A DNA stretch of 49,913 bases. Origin: a bacterium (GTDB lineage: Bacteria > Bdellovibrionota_C > UBA2361 > RFPC01). The notes below the pieces were generated by a model. It saw nothing but the letters and a program-made list of their open reading frames with translations, made no database searches and had not been told where the DNA came from. Shown piece after piece: positions 33,038-42,010 of the stretch (position 1 is its first letter; each line of letters opens with the position of its first letter). The position numbers were made by a program, and so were the translations under genes. The stretch spans positions 1 to 49,913 of the forward strand of contig RFPC01000009.1 in assembly GCA_009926305.1 (NCBI GenBank). The letters are read 5' to 3'.

Positions 33038-34243
33038 ATGAAAAAGGACCTCATCGCAATCTATTCAGCTGAAGGCGTATCTGCTGGGCACTCCCCAGAT
33101 GGTAATTTACTGCATCATCTTCAAAGCGGAAAACCACAACTCAGTGAGCTTATTGAAGAGCAAGGAGTGGTCTACAAAGCTGCACAGGTAAATGAATCAC
33201 TCAATAGTGAGATGCAAGAATGGGCAAGTCATTCGAAACTCCGCTTACGGGCGGACCGGGTTGCACAACTCGGAGCATTCGCTACCCATAAAACCATAAG
33301 AAACTTCCATGATTCACTTCAGCATATTCCTAACATCTCTCTGTTGGTGGGCAGCTCACGTGGCCCGACCTCCAGCTTGGAATCAGCAATGAAGAACTTC
33401 CTCTCCAACGGAAGAGTATCTGCGCTTACTTCTCCAACAACGACACTTGGAGCGCTGGTCTCATGCATTAGTGGAGAGAATATCGTACCGATGAAATCTT
33501 TCGGACTCTCTGCAACGTGTACTTCTGGTCTAGCTGCCATCATTCAGGGAGCTGCTCTTTTGAACTCTGGTCAAGTGGATGTTTGTATCGCAGTGGGAAC
33601 AGAAGCCCCTTTGACCCCCTTTACTCACGCTGCTTTACGGGCTGCTAATGTGCTTACTTCCAATTGGAATCAACCCTTTCCATGCATGCCGCTGAGCACA
33701 AATTACCCAGAAAACAGTGGCATGATGCTCGGAGAAGGCGCTGCTTCATTCCTCTTAGCAAAAAACGATCAGCCACATTTTAGTACTCAACCTCTGGCGA
33801 TTATCAGTGGATTTGCAACTGCTATTGAAACTACGCCCTCCCCCACTGGTATCACTCTCGAGGGTCAAGGACTGCAGCAGTCGATGAAAGAAGCGATGAA
33901 TATGAGCGGGGGAATTATTCCAGACGTTATTCTGTGTCACGCACCTGGGACTATCACGGGCGATACTGCGGAAGTAAACGCTATTGAGAAAACGTTTCAT
34001 CAAGAGACTCTACCTGCAATTTATTCCCCCAAATGGCTGCTTGGTCATACGCTCGGAGCCTCGGGTTCACTCTCGCTACTCCTTGGACTTGAACTCCTAA
34101 GAAGCGAAGAGCTCCCTATTTTGCCCTATGATTCACCACATAATAAGAGAATTATGGCTAAGTCTGGGAGGATCAGGAATATAATGATAAATTCAAGCGG
34201 ATTCGGAGGGTTCAATACCTCTATCATGATCTCGAAGTATTGA
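33038..34243 (+). CDS. Beta-ketoacyl synthase of the biotin operon
   Basis: A 401-residue condensing enzyme of the KAS I/II type. The nucleophile Cys is in FGLSATCTSGLAAIIQGA, the two active-site His are in CHAPGTITGDTAEVNAI (Ala at the usual Gly-Thr position) and KWLLGHTLGASGSLS. MMLGEGAASFLL and INSSGFGGFNTS are also typical. It sits 58 bases upstream of bioB and is read with the whole bio operon. No bioC, bioH, bioW, bioI or bioZ is seen in the window, so it may help make the pimeloyl precursor. That role is inference. GGAGG lies only three bases before the ATG, which is close. Confidence 0.82.
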   Translation: MKKDLIAIYSAEGVSAGHSPDGNLLHHLQSGKPQLSELIEEQGVVYKAAQVNESLNSEMQEWASHSKLRLRADRVAQLGAFATHKTIRNFHDSLQHIPNISLLVGSSRGPTSSLESAMKNFLSNGRVSALTSPTTTLGALVSCISGENIVPMKSFGLSATCTSGLAAIIQGAALLNSGQVDVCIAVGTEAPLTPFTHAALRAANVLTSNWNQPFPCMPLSTNYPENSGMMLGEGAASFLLAKNDQPHFSTQPLAIISGFATAIETTPSPTGITLEGQGLQQSMKEAMNMSGGIIPDVILCHAPGTITGDTAEVNAIEKTFHQETLPAIYSPKWLLGHTLGASGSLSLLLGLELLRSEELPILPYDSPHNKRIMAKSGRIRNIMINSSGFGGFNTSIMISKY

Positions 34244-34301
34244 CGTTACGAGGCAGGTAGTGATGGGGTAATAGACATCGCGTATTCTCAGGAGAGCATT
34301 T

Positions 34302-35345
34302 ATGAGCATTCAATCAGGAACAGGAGAACGAGATAACAATTGCATGAGTGCGAATGGCGAACAGAGCAAAGAGCTTATTCGGCATGATTGGACTCGCGAT
34401 GAAATTCAAGCACTATATGATACTCCATTTCTAGAACTCGTATACCAAGCTGCTTCCATTCACAGACAGTTTCATAATCCTGGCGAGGTTCAGGTCTGCT
34501 CCCTACTCTCTATTAAGACCGGGGGCTGCCCTGAAGATTGTGGATACTGCTCTCAGTCGGTGCACCATGAGACTGCTGTTGAGGTTCAGCCACTCCTTGA
34601 AGTAGATGAAGTCATCGAGGCAGCTACTCGAGCAAAAAAAGCTGGAGCAACTCGATTTTGCATGGGTGCTGCTTGGCGAGAAGTGCGGGATAACAGAGCT
34701 TTTGATCGGGTGCTTGAAATGGTTCGCGTTGTCCACGATATGGATCTTGAAGTTTGTTGTACACTTGGAATGCTCACCGAAGAGCAAGCTGTTAAACTCA
34801 AAGCTGCTGGTCTCCATGCATATAACCACAACATTGATACCTCGCCTGAGAATTATGGTTCTGTTTGTTCTACAAGAACGATTGAAGACCGCCTCAATAC
34901 GCTGGAAGCTGCGCGAAGCGCAGGATTGACCGTATGTTGTGGTGGCATCCTAGGTCTTGGAGAGAGTAATCAGGATCGAGTGGGAATGCTTCATACCCTC
35001 GCGACTCTCCCGACCCACCCTGAATCAGTACCGGTCAATACTCTCGTAAAGATAGAAGGCACGCCGTTTGCGGGGAACCCTGATGTTAGCGTCTGGGACT
35101 TCATCAGAACTATCGCTGTAGCGCGAATTACTATGCCGCAGGCGATGGTGAGGCTAGCAGCAGGAAGACTTTCGCTCTCTGCTGAAGCGCAATCCCTAGC
35201 GTTTCTTGCTGGAGCGAATTCTATATTTGCTGGTGAAAAACTCCTCACCACTCCGAATCCTGACTTTGATGAAGATATGAATTTTTTGAATCATCTGGGT
35301 CTCACTGCAAAAGAGCCGGACTGCACCCCAAGTCATGATTGCTAA
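34302..35345 (+). CDS. bioB: Biotin synthase
   Basis: BioB inserts sulphur into dethiobiotin as a radical-SAM enzyme, the last step of biotin synthesis. The cluster motif CPEDCGYC gives Cys76, Cys80 and Cys83 for the [4Fe-4S] centre. Downstream, [33 protein letters not shown] and [11 protein letters not shown] carry the Cys residues and Asn/Asp that in other BioB proteins bind the second cluster and substrates. [12 protein letters not shown] closes the family pattern. The N-terminus is about 20 residues longer than usual and polar. AGGAG lies seven bases before the ATG. Confidence 0.97.
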   Translation: MSIQSGTGERDNNCMSANGEQSKELIRHDWTRDEIQALYDTPFLELVYQAASIHRQFHNPGEVQVCSLLSIKTGGCPEDCGYCSQSVHHETAVEVQPLLEVDEVIEAATRAKKAGATRFCMGAAWREVRDNRAFDRVLEMVRVVHDMDLEVCCTLGMLTEEQAVKLKAAGLHAYNHNIDTSPENYGSVCSTRTIEDRLNTLEAARSAGLTVCCGGILGLGESNQDRVGMLHTLATLPTHPESVPVNTLVKIEGTPFAGNPDVSVWDFIRTIAVARITMPQAMVRLAAGRLSLSAEAQSLAFLAGANSIFAGEKLLTTPNPDFDEDMNFLNHLGLTAKEPDCTPSHDC

Positions 35346-36519
35346 GCTCCTCTCGAAAGAACTGGAAAACCGAGAGTCAAGAAACGAACTTCGGAAGTTG
35401 AGAATACTTCCTTCGCACCATGTGGACTTTTGCTCAAATGACTACCTTGGGCTCATACGCTCAGGTGATCTTGAACGCTCCATTCAAGAGGCAATTACCA
35501 CTGCCTGTCCAACAAGTAGTCGGTTGGCTGGCGCCGGCAGTTCGAGGCTTATCGCTGGAAACAATCAGCACGTCCAAGCATTTGAAGAATGGCTCTCTAC
35601 TTTCTACGGAGGCGAAGCCGCGCTTATTTTCACCTCTGGCTACAACGCAAACCTCGGATTGATTTCCGCTCTGGGTACTCTTAACGATTTAGTCTTTCTG
35701 TATGACGAACAGATTCATGCATCCATGAGAGATGGATTTCGGCTCAGTCGCGCAAAATCACATCACTTTCAACATAATGACTTGGATCACCTAGAAAATC
35801 TCCTACAACGTCAAAAAAAAGAGGTAATTGTTTTCGCTGAAGCTGTATATTCGATGGAAGGAGATAGAGCACCTTTAGTTGACATGGTTGAACTTATCGA
35901 ACGGTATGGAGCAAAGCTTATTGTCGATGAGGCTCACGCTGTTGGGCTTTACGGAGCTTCAGGAGAAGGACTTGTTCAGTCCCTAGGACTTAGTGACCGA
36001 GTATTTGCTCGAGTCTGTGGTTGGGGAAAAGCGCATGGCTCTCAAGGAGCCGTCATTATTGCGGAACAACAAACAAAGGAATTTCTTATTAACTTCTCTA
36101 GACCGTTTATTTATTCAACTGGCATATCTCATCTTATGCTTATCGCAGCTGAGTGCTCTTACAGGATTGTTCAAAGGGCGCGCACCGAGAGAGCCAAGAT
36201 GAAACGCCTGATTGACGAATGGAACACACATCCGTCGAACGACCTCATTACTATTTCAAACAATGCTACTCCCATTCAGATACTACAACCGACCCAACCA
36301 AGAGCTGAAGCGACAGCTCTCATCCACAAGCTCAGCTCTATCCTACTCGCTCACAAAATGAATGTAGTTCCCATCTACTCACCAACTGTCTCAAGAGGGA
36401 GTGAACGTATTCGAATATCACTTCACGCCTTTAATTCTCCCGCGGAAGTGCGTACTCTATTACAACTGGTGGACAACATTGCAATGAGTACAGATATAAT
36501 AGCAGAAGGAAGCGCATGA
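35335..36519 (+). CDS. bioF: 8-amino-7-oxononanoate synthase
   Basis: BioF condenses a pimeloyl thioester with alanine using PLP. Motifs are [39 protein letters not shown], and [16 protein letters not shown]. In place of the usual T.SKA.G..GG the PLP-Lys segment is [25 protein letters not shown] follows. The length of 394 residues is normal. The start overlaps the end of bioB by 11 bases, and the stop overlaps bioD by four, so translation is coupled. It supplies the substrate for BioA. Confidence 0.96.
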   Translation: MIAKLLSKELENRESRNELRKLRILPSHHVDFCSNDYLGLIRSGDLERSIQEAITTACPTSSRLAGAGSSRLIAGNNQHVQAFEEWLSTFYGGEAALIFTSGYNANLGLISALGTLNDLVFLYDEQIHASMRDGFRLSRAKSHHFQHNDLDHLENLLQRQKKEVIVFAEAVYSMEGDRAPLVDMVELIERYGAKLIVDEAHAVGLYGASGEGLVQSLGLSDRVFARVCGWGKAHGSQGAVIIAEQQTKEFLINFSRPFIYSTGISHLMLIAAECSYRIVQRARTERAKMKRLIDEWNTHPSNDLITISNNATPIQILQPTQPRAEATALIHKLSSILLAHKMNVVPIYSPTVSRGSERIRISLHAFNSPAEVRTLLQLVDNIAMSTDIIAEGSA

Positions 36520-37145
36520 AAATTGCAGATCAAAAGCGGATCTATATCGTCGGAAACAATACCGGGGTTGGAAAGACTATTGTAAGCGCGATTCTTACCG
36601 AAGCCTTTCAAGCTGATTATTGGAAGCCAATACAGGCCGGAGACCTTGAGCACTCGGATTCGAATATTGTCTCTCGACTGGTGAGCAACGATAAATCAAA
36701 AATCCATCCCGAGGCATACCTCCTCCAAGAGCCAATTTCTCCACACGCGGCGGCCGAACGAGAAGGAATAGAAATTAAGATTGAATCTATTGTAGCGCCT
36801 GAGACCTCCAGACAGCTGATTATCGAAAGTGCTGGTGGTATTCTCAGTCCCATTAATAGAAAGAAGACGATGCGAGACCTTGCGGTTCACCTCAAGTCAC
36901 CAGCTCTGATTGTATCACGCCACTATCTGGGTTCTATCAATCACACACTCCTTACGATCGAAGCGCTGAAAGACAGGCAAATTCCGATTCTCGGGGTGAT
37001 ATTCGTCGGAGATCCTGAGCCAGAAAGTGAGACGGTCATCGTTGGGATGGGAAGAGCAAAAATGTTGGGGCGGGTAAGCTGGGAAGATGGATTTTCGCCG
37101 AGTCTTGTTTCTCAGTATGCACGGCTTCTGAAAGAGGTTCTCTAA
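36516..37145 (+). CDS. bioD: Dethiobiotin synthetase
   Basis: BioD closes the ureido ring of 7,8-diaminopelargonic acid with ATP and CO2. The P-loop IVGNNTGVGKTIVSAIL (usual GTDTGVGKT) is at residues 11-27. KPIQAGD corresponds to the KPVQTG substrate motif and contains the catalytic Lys. LIIESAGGILSPINRKKTM corresponds to the EGAGG loop, with Ser replacing the usual Gly. VSRHYLGSINHTLLTIEAL is also typical. The length of 209 residues is slightly short. It overlaps bioF by four bases (ATGA), and bioA starts one base after its stop. Confidence 0.95.
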   Translation: MKIADQKRIYIVGNNTGVGKTIVSAILTEAFQADYWKPIQAGDLEHSDSNIVSRLVSNDKSKIHPEAYLLQEPISPHAAAEREGIEIKIESIVAPETSRQLIIESAGGILSPINRKKTMRDLAVHLKSPALIVSRHYLGSINHTLLTIEALKDRQIPILGVIFVGDPEPESETVIVGMGRAKMLGRVSWEDGFSPSLVSQYARLLKEVL

Positions 37146-37146
37146 C

Positions 37147-38481
37147 GTGAAGCGAGAGCCCATTGAAATGCACCTCCGCAGGTCTCTGATTCAACGAGAT
37201 GAAGATGTTCTCTGGCATCCCTTTTCCCACCATTCTTTAGAGCCTGCTCGGATGGCGATCAAACGTGGTGAGGGTACATGGCTTGTCACAGAGGATGGAA
37301 GACATCTGCTTGATGCCGTTAGCTCCTGGTGGGTGAACCTACATGGTCACAGTAATCGGTATATTGCGGAAGCCATTGCTGAGCAGGCTAACAAGCTAGA
37401 GCACTGTATTTTTGCCGGTTTTACGCATGAGCCAGCCATTGAGCTCTCTGAGTTAGTGCTTGAAGCTCTTCCACCAAACCAAAAGAAGATCTTTTTCTCG
37501 GATAACGGCTCAACTGCTGTTGAAGTTGCTCTAAAAATGGCTATTCAAGCTGATCTCATACGGACTAAGGGTGAATCAAAGCGAAAAACAATAATTGCTC
37601 TTGAAGGCGGCTACCATGGGGATACCTTTGGTGCGATGTCAGTAAGCGGACGCGGAGCCTTTACCGCTCCGTTTTTTGATTATCTCTTCGACGTTAAACA
37701 TCTCCCCATACCAACCGTTGAGAACTGCTCGCAGCTCTGTCATGCACTGGAAGCATACTGCAAAGATGGCTCAGTCTTAGCATTTATTTATGAGCCTCTC
37801 GTCCAAGGAGCAGGCGGAATGAATATCTATCGAGCTGAAGAACTCAATACTTTGCTTTCCATTGCAAAGCGCTATGGAGTCATATGCGTTGCTGATGAAG
37901 TCATGACTGGCTTCGGGCGAACTGAGGCTCTATTTGCTAGCTCATTGCTTGAAATTCAGCCTGACATTATGTGCCTCTCAAAGGGGATTACAGGAGGCTT
38001 CCTACCCCTTGGAGCTACAAGTTGTACCCAGGAGATTTATGAATCATTTGAACATCCAGACCGTCAAACATTCTTTTTTCATGGACATTCATATGCGGGA
38101 AATCCATTGGCATGCGCTGCTGGGATAGCGAGCATAAAACTTCTACAATCCTCTCACTGCACCCAACAGAGAGCGAGTATTATGAAGAGTCATCAGCAAG
38201 CGATTGAGTCTTTCAGGAATGCTCCAGGGATTGGGGGAGTCCGTTCGCAAGGAACCATCTTTGCGCTCGATATCGAAACGGCTCAGGCGACAAACTATCA
38301 AAATCCTCTACGAGACCGCCTCTACTCGTTTTTTCTCGAAAGGGGACTCCTTATCCGTCCTCTCGGCAATGTACTCTACTTAATGCCACCTTATTGCATC
38401 ACTCCGAACGAACTCACTCTATGTTATGATGCTCTCCTCGATGCTGGAAGGCACTTCTCTTCCGATAACTCTACTTACTGA
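37147..38481 (+). CDS. bioA: Adenosylmethionine-8-amino-7-oxononanoate aminotransferase
   Basis: BioA transfers an amino group from S-adenosylmethionine (or, in some relatives, lysine) to 8-amino-7-oxononanoate. Typical segments are DVLWHPFSHHSLEP, then SSWWVNLHGHSN, then FAGFTHEPAIELSE, FSDNGSTAVEVALKMA, ALEGGYHGDTFGAMS and VADEVMTGFGRTEALFAS. The PLP-Lys lies in PDIMCLSKGITGGFLPLGAT. FFHGHSYAGNPLACAAG is the adenosyl-region motif. The 444-residue length is normal. The GTG start lies one base after the bioD stop. This is the last gene of the biotin operon. Confidence 0.96.
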   Translation: MKREPIEMHLRRSLIQRDEDVLWHPFSHHSLEPARMAIKRGEGTWLVTEDGRHLLDAVSSWWVNLHGHSNRYIAEAIAEQANKLEHCIFAGFTHEPAIELSELVLEALPPNQKKIFFSDNGSTAVEVALKMAIQADLIRTKGESKRKTIIALEGGYHGDTFGAMSVSGRGAFTAPFFDYLFDVKHLPIPTVENCSQLCHALEAYCKDGSVLAFIYEPLVQGAGGMNIYRAEELNTLLSIAKRYGVICVADEVMTGFGRTEALFASSLLEIQPDIMCLSKGITGGFLPLGATSCTQEIYESFEHPDRQTFFFHGHSYAGNPLACAAGIASIKLLQSSHCTQQRASIMKSHQQAIESFRNAPGIGGVRSQGTIFALDIETAQATNYQNPLRDRLYSFFLERGLLIRPLGNVLYLMPPYCITPNELTLCYDALLDAGRHFSSDNSTY

Positions 38482-38545
38482 TACACGTAAGACTTTCGTT
38501 CAGAGTAAAATTCAAAAGAGCCTTGATAGGACTCTTGATTGATAG

Positions 38546-39199
38546 CTAATACTCCACCGGAAATGGATCTAAACTTCGCCACAGATACCATGTCGCTACC
38601 GTTCGCCAAGGACGCCACCGTTCGCCATATTCAAGGGCATCGGAGGGCATAATGCGTGATTGATCTGGCAGATAGTGTCGCTCTATTGCACGTAATAATC
38701 CGATATCTTGCACCGGGAATATATCAGGCCTTTGAAGTTGAAAAATAAGAAACATCTCTGCTGTCCACTGCCCAATTCCCTTTACAGCAGTGAGATTCTG
38801 AATAAGTTCCTGATCATCAAGCGAACGAAACGTTTGAGGTCGTAGCAGTCCACTATCAAAGTGCTCTGCTAAATCCTTTATGTAGCCGATCTTCTGTCGA
38901 GAAAGTCCACTATCTCGTAATGTTTGCTGGTCAATAGAAAGTACTGTTGACGGAGTGATACTCCTTGCCAGAGCAGATTCAAACCGTTTCCACACAGCAG
39001 CTGCTGCTTTCACCGAGATTTGCTGCCCGATGATTGCTCGAAGAAGGGTTTGAAAAGCAGTTCCCTTCGAGCGTAGGGTTACATCAGGGTACGCAGTAAT
39101 CAGGTCTGCGAGTATCGGATCTTCACGCCGTAATTCTCTACACGCCCTCTCCCAGTAAGAAGGCACGCTCTTCTTTCTTGCTGCTCGTTGATACCCCAT
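38546..39199 (-). CDS. DNA-3-methyladenine glycosylase, HhH-GPD superfamily (AlkA type)
   Basis: The enzyme removes alkylated bases as the first step of base excision repair. It lacks the N-terminal beta domain of E. coli AlkA and consists of the helical core (217 residues), as in many bacterial AlkA/MAG proteins. FQTLLRAIIGQQISVKAA is the core helix pair. The helix-hairpin-helix is LTAVKGIGQWTAEMFLIF. The catalytic Asp is in DIFPVQDIGLLRAI. WRPWRTVATWYLWRSLD is the typical C-terminal helix. It converges with bioA 64 bases away; a small hairpin (38515-38534) lies between them. Confidence 0.92.
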   Translation of the reverse strand: MGYQRAARKKSVPSYWERACRELRREDPILADLITAYPDVTLRSKGTAFQTLLRAIIGQQISVKAAAAVWKRFESALARSITPSTVLSIDQQTLRDSGLSRQKIGYIKDLAEHFDSGLLRPQTFRSLDDQELIQNLTAVKGIGQWTAEMFLIFQLQRPDIFPVQDIGLLRAIERHYLPDQSRIMPSDALEYGERWRPWRTVATWYLWRSLDPFPVEY

Positions 39200-39385
39200 G
39201 CTCTTTTAATCATAGGGGTGGGAACACCTATGGGGCAACAGATTCGGAGAGAAATAATCGCTTATAAAATTAATGTACACTTGGGGAAGCGAACTCTCGA
39301 TGCTTTCTCACTGAATCGATCGCCGCTTCCTGAAAAGAAAAATTTTAGTCTATGGCAAACCGCTTCTGATCTGACCTAATCCGCT

Positions 39386-39859
39386 CTAGTTTCTCACTGT
39401 TATGGTGAATTCTTCAGATCTACCAGCATCTCTACCAGCGAGGTTGTCACCTTCTATGCCTAATGGTCCAGAATACGAGTGGGGACCAGATGGTCCAGGC
39501 GAATCGCCAGCTTCTCCAACAACTCTATCTTTTTCTTTATTTCCAAACTGGTTTGGTTCGCTCCCAGCTTGTAATGTCATTGAACCATCTCGATGATAAA
39601 TAACTGTAGTAGAGACGGAATCCGCTGAGAGTGCGCCAGAAAGATCCTCTGATACAGCTTCTTCTGGTACAGTGTTCTTTATAACCACGCCATCACTGGC
39701 AAGTACGGTATCATCACGATATTGTTGCAGGTCGGTTCCTGAAAAGTCGGTTCCTGGAAAGGAGGCCGAAGAGAGGTCTGCTGCTGTGTTTTTTGCTTCT
39801 CTGTTTTCTGCCGCTGTGTTTGTTTTTTGTCCTGTTTTGTCACTATAATCAATGGTCAT
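39386..39859 (-). CDS. Acidic, probably disordered protein of unknown function
   Basis: A 157-residue protein rich in Ser, Gly, Asp and Glu, with no recognised domain, signal peptide or membrane segment. Residues 60-110 contain two beta-prone stretches (TVLASDGVVIKN, then TTVIYHRDGSMTL), and the rest looks disordered. An in-frame 15-bp duplication (GTCGGTTCCTGAAAA and a near copy, 39732-39761) encodes FSGTD-type repeats. The ATG at 39859 is chosen because GAGG lies a few bases upstream; the frame extends 25 codons further without a site. It is divergent from the HDOD gene. Confidence 0.5.
   Translation of the reverse strand: MTIDYSDKTGQKTNTAAENREAKNTAADLSSASFPGTDFSGTDLQQYRDDTVLASDGVVIKNTVPEEAVSEDLSGALSADSVSTTVIYHRDGSMTLQAGSEPNQFGNKEKDRVVGEAGDSPGPSGPHSYSGPLGIEGDNLAGRDAGRSEEFTITVRN
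39732..39761 (-). repeat. In-frame 15-bp tandem duplication
   Basis: Two copies of GTCGGTTCCTGRAAA lie side by side within the acidic protein gene and encode a repeated Gly-Thr-Asp-Phe-Ser type unit. It is another short duplication of the kind seen in several places in this window. Confidence 0.65.
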
Positions 39860-40018
39860 AACTACCTCTCTGACAATGGAAAGATGTTCGTTCTTTCTAT
39901 CTACCAGTAAGATGCAGAGCCGATCCTTAAGCAATCAAAACACCCTCTATCTTGGAACTCGACATAAAAATAGTAATAAATTCAGCTAGAAACTGCGTTC
40001 TAGACTAACTGTTCTACA

Positions 40019-40052
40019 ACGCTATTTGTAACGGTTCTGGTACAAATAGCGT
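40019..40052. promoter_or_regulatory. Perfect 12-bp inverted repeat between divergent genes
   Basis: ACGCTATTTGTA and its exact complement TACAAATAGCGT flank a 10-base loop. It is followed at once by a second inverted repeat (AAGAGC 40054-40059 with GCTCTT 40068-40073). It lies 100 bases upstream of the HDOD gene and about 160 bases upstream of the divergent acidic gene, so an operator or leader hairpin is more likely than a terminator. Confidence 0.5.
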
Positions 40053-40151
40053 AAAGAGCCTTTCGCAGCTCTTGCTCTGTGAATCCAGCTTCATCTTTTC
40101 CCTTAAAATGCCGACCTTTATTTAGAGAACGCTAAAATTATAGGACTTCAT

Positions 40152-41648
40152 ATGCCCATTCGGAGAAGCACCAGAACGAGAGTCAAAAAGATACGCCTCT
40201 CTAACCCTGGCAAGCTGAAACCCTTTGCAAAGGGCGTACTCGCTCATCTCGAGCATGGCTGGGTTCCTGTTCATCCCACACTTCTCAAAGGCATCCAACT
40301 TAATATTTCAAACGGTCATTACTCGAACCATCCAGGGGTTCTCATTGAGGATGTACAAAAAGATCCTGGCCTTTTCTTCACTATCGTAAAGAGGCTCCGT
40401 CCTTTTTCAAGTATTGAGCAAAGTGGTTTTGAACCGCTTCTTCTTCTCTCACAACTTGAGCAAGCCCAACTTGAAGAAGTATTCCTGTTTAAGCCTGGCA
40501 GTGCCTCAATTCATCGATTTGGCGAAACCTCACAAAGTCAAAGCCTTATGTGGAAACTCTGTATGAGCTCCTCAAAGGCTGCTCATCGGATTGCCCAACA
40601 CCTTGGCTTATCTCCATCTATTGCCTATACAGGGACTCTCTTTCGCCAGTTCGGTCTTTATCTCCTCTGTTGGAACTATGCAAAGCTTTTTTCTCAAGCG
40701 CTTGCCCGTCACCGTAACAACGGAGTCGACTTTGACCAAGAGATAACGACTTATTTTCAGATGCCTCATCATCAAATAGCAGCGCGATTCGCGCGCCAGT
40801 ACGAACTGAATCGCGAAGTGAAACAGGCTTTGATTATTAGAAAGGATCACGACTACGACACTCCAGAGGAACGTGAGGCATATGCCCCTCGGATGAATGA
40901 CGTTTGTCAAATTGCAGAGCTGTTCTCTCGAGCATACTACTATGCCTCCTTTCCAGATGCTGAAGCACTTTGGGATTCTAAATACAAACTGATCGCTTCC
41001 CATTTTCCGAGCGATTTTTTTGATTCACTTCAGGAAGAGATAGCAATATTTGACGATTTCGAATCCGAAGCAACGGACTTTGGGGACTTAAAGCTGGCAG
41101 AGCACGATCGCTCAGATAGAGAGACAGCTAAGAGCTTTATTCCGCCATCGAATCCACATCTGGCACGATGTCCAGAACATGTTCAGCGTGCCTTCATTGA
41201 AGTTCACCGAGAACTCGAAAGGTCTGAAACGGCTCTGTATGCAATCAAAGCCCTTCTCGAAAAAGGGATTCCCGAAACTGGAATCTCACGAGGATGTCTT
41301 TTTATCGAAATCGACGGGACGGTGAGGCCCGCTTTACGTTTTGGTGAAGTCTCCCTTCCAGAGTACAGCAAACTTATCAAAAATCCCCGAATGGGAATCT
41401 TCGAGACAATCCCCCAAAAAGGCCCGTTCATAAGGGAAGTTAGAGGAGTAACCGGAGAGTCGGTAATCCAAGTTCGAGGTGGAATGGATGATAAGGAAAT
41501 AAAGGGGGTTCTTTACTTAGAAATAGATAAAGAAAAACGAAAGGTAGATGCTGATCCAAAACTTTCATTTCGAATCATTCGAGCGAGCATCGCTGAGTGC
41601 CTAAAACATCTCGACCAAGATGACCTCTGGCGTATCAGCTTCTACTAA
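40152..41648 (+). CDS. HDOD-domain protein with C-terminal GAF-like region
   Basis: A 498-residue signalling protein. Residues about 35-270 look like an HDOD domain, a non-catalytic HD relative: GWVPVHPTLLKGIQLNIS, then GVLIEDVQKDPGLFFTIVKR, SSKAAHRIAQHLGLSPSI and GTLFRQFGLYLLCWNY. After a charged linker, residues about 340-490 (HVQRAFIEVHRELERSETAL, CLFIEIDGTVRPALRFG, IKGVLYLEIDKEKR) resemble a GAF domain. Such proteins act in bacterial signal networks as partners of cyclic-di-GMP or two-component systems. No ligand is predicted. The gene is preceded by the palindrome at 40019-40052. Confidence 0.65.
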   Translation: MPIRRSTRTRVKKIRLSNPGKLKPFAKGVLAHLEHGWVPVHPTLLKGIQLNISNGHYSNHPGVLIEDVQKDPGLFFTIVKRLRPFSSIEQSGFEPLLLLSQLEQAQLEEVFLFKPGSASIHRFGETSQSQSLMWKLCMSSSKAAHRIAQHLGLSPSIAYTGTLFRQFGLYLLCWNYAKLFSQALARHRNNGVDFDQEITTYFQMPHHQIAARFARQYELNREVKQALIIRKDHDYDTPEEREAYAPRMNDVCQIAELFSRAYYYASFPDAEALWDSKYKLIASHFPSDFFDSLQEEIAIFDDFESEATDFGDLKLAEHDRSDRETAKSFIPPSNPHLARCPEHVQRAFIEVHRELERSETALYAIKALLEKGIPETGISRGCLFIEIDGTVRPALRFGEVSLPEYSKLIKNPRMGIFETIPQKGPFIREVRGVTGESVIQVRGGMDDKEIKGVLYLEIDKEKRKVDADPKLSFRIIRASIAECLKHLDQDDLWRISFY

Positions 41649-41699
41649 CAGGGAATCCTAATAGAAATACATGCTCTCAATTTCAAACAGAGGACGAGC

Positions 41700-41718
41700 G
41701 AACTCCACATCGGAGTTC
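41700..41718 (+). terminator. Hairpin downstream of HDOD gene
   Basis: GAACTCC and GGAGTTC pair perfectly around ACATC, 51 bases after the HDOD stop codon. A second small inverted repeat (GGGT, GAGTA, ACCC) follows about ten bases later. No T-tract is present. Confidence 0.4.
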
Positions 41719-41813
41719 AGATATAGGCTGGGTGAGTAACCCACCTGGTGCACAAAGAGCACTATCCCTCTTACTCAAAAGATGAACAGTATGAGGAGAA
41801 CACTGCTCACTTG

Positions 41814-41930
41814 TTATTCAGAAGCTTTTTTTGCTTTCTCTGCTCTGACCTTTGCCGGCTTTGGACGAGATTTACCATAACTGCCGCGCTTCGTTTTTCC
41901 CTTTTTCGATCTCAGATCACCTCTACCCAC
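41814..41930 (-). CDS. Small ribosomal subunit protein bTHX
   Basis: A 38-residue basic protein in a short open frame. The N-terminus reads GRGDLRSKKGKTKRGSYG, then KSRPKPAK. It follows the pattern of Thermus Thx (G+GD++T++GK..+G+YGK.RP), where it sits at the top of the 30S head. The frame runs from GTG at 41930 to TAA at 41814-41816. The ribosome site AGGAGGT, complementary to the 16S tail over seven bases, lies four bases before the GTG. A third of the residues are Lys or Arg. The C-terminal VRAEKAKKASE extends past the Thermus protein. The gene stands alone between the HDOD gene and apaG. Confidence 0.85.
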   Translation of the reverse strand: MGRGDLRSKKGKTKRGSYGKSRPKPAKVRAEKAKKASE

Positions 41931-42010
41931 AGTACCTCCTTTCTATACATGATGGTTCAGTGTTATGGTATGTAACGTACCTGATCTACAAACAAAGGCA
42001 AGGCTAAGCC

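Noticed and set aside
41649-41813. CRISPR or riboswitch in the HDOD downstream spacer
   Set aside because: Only two small hairpins are visible, with no repeat-spacer periodicity and no conserved aptamer core that I recognise.
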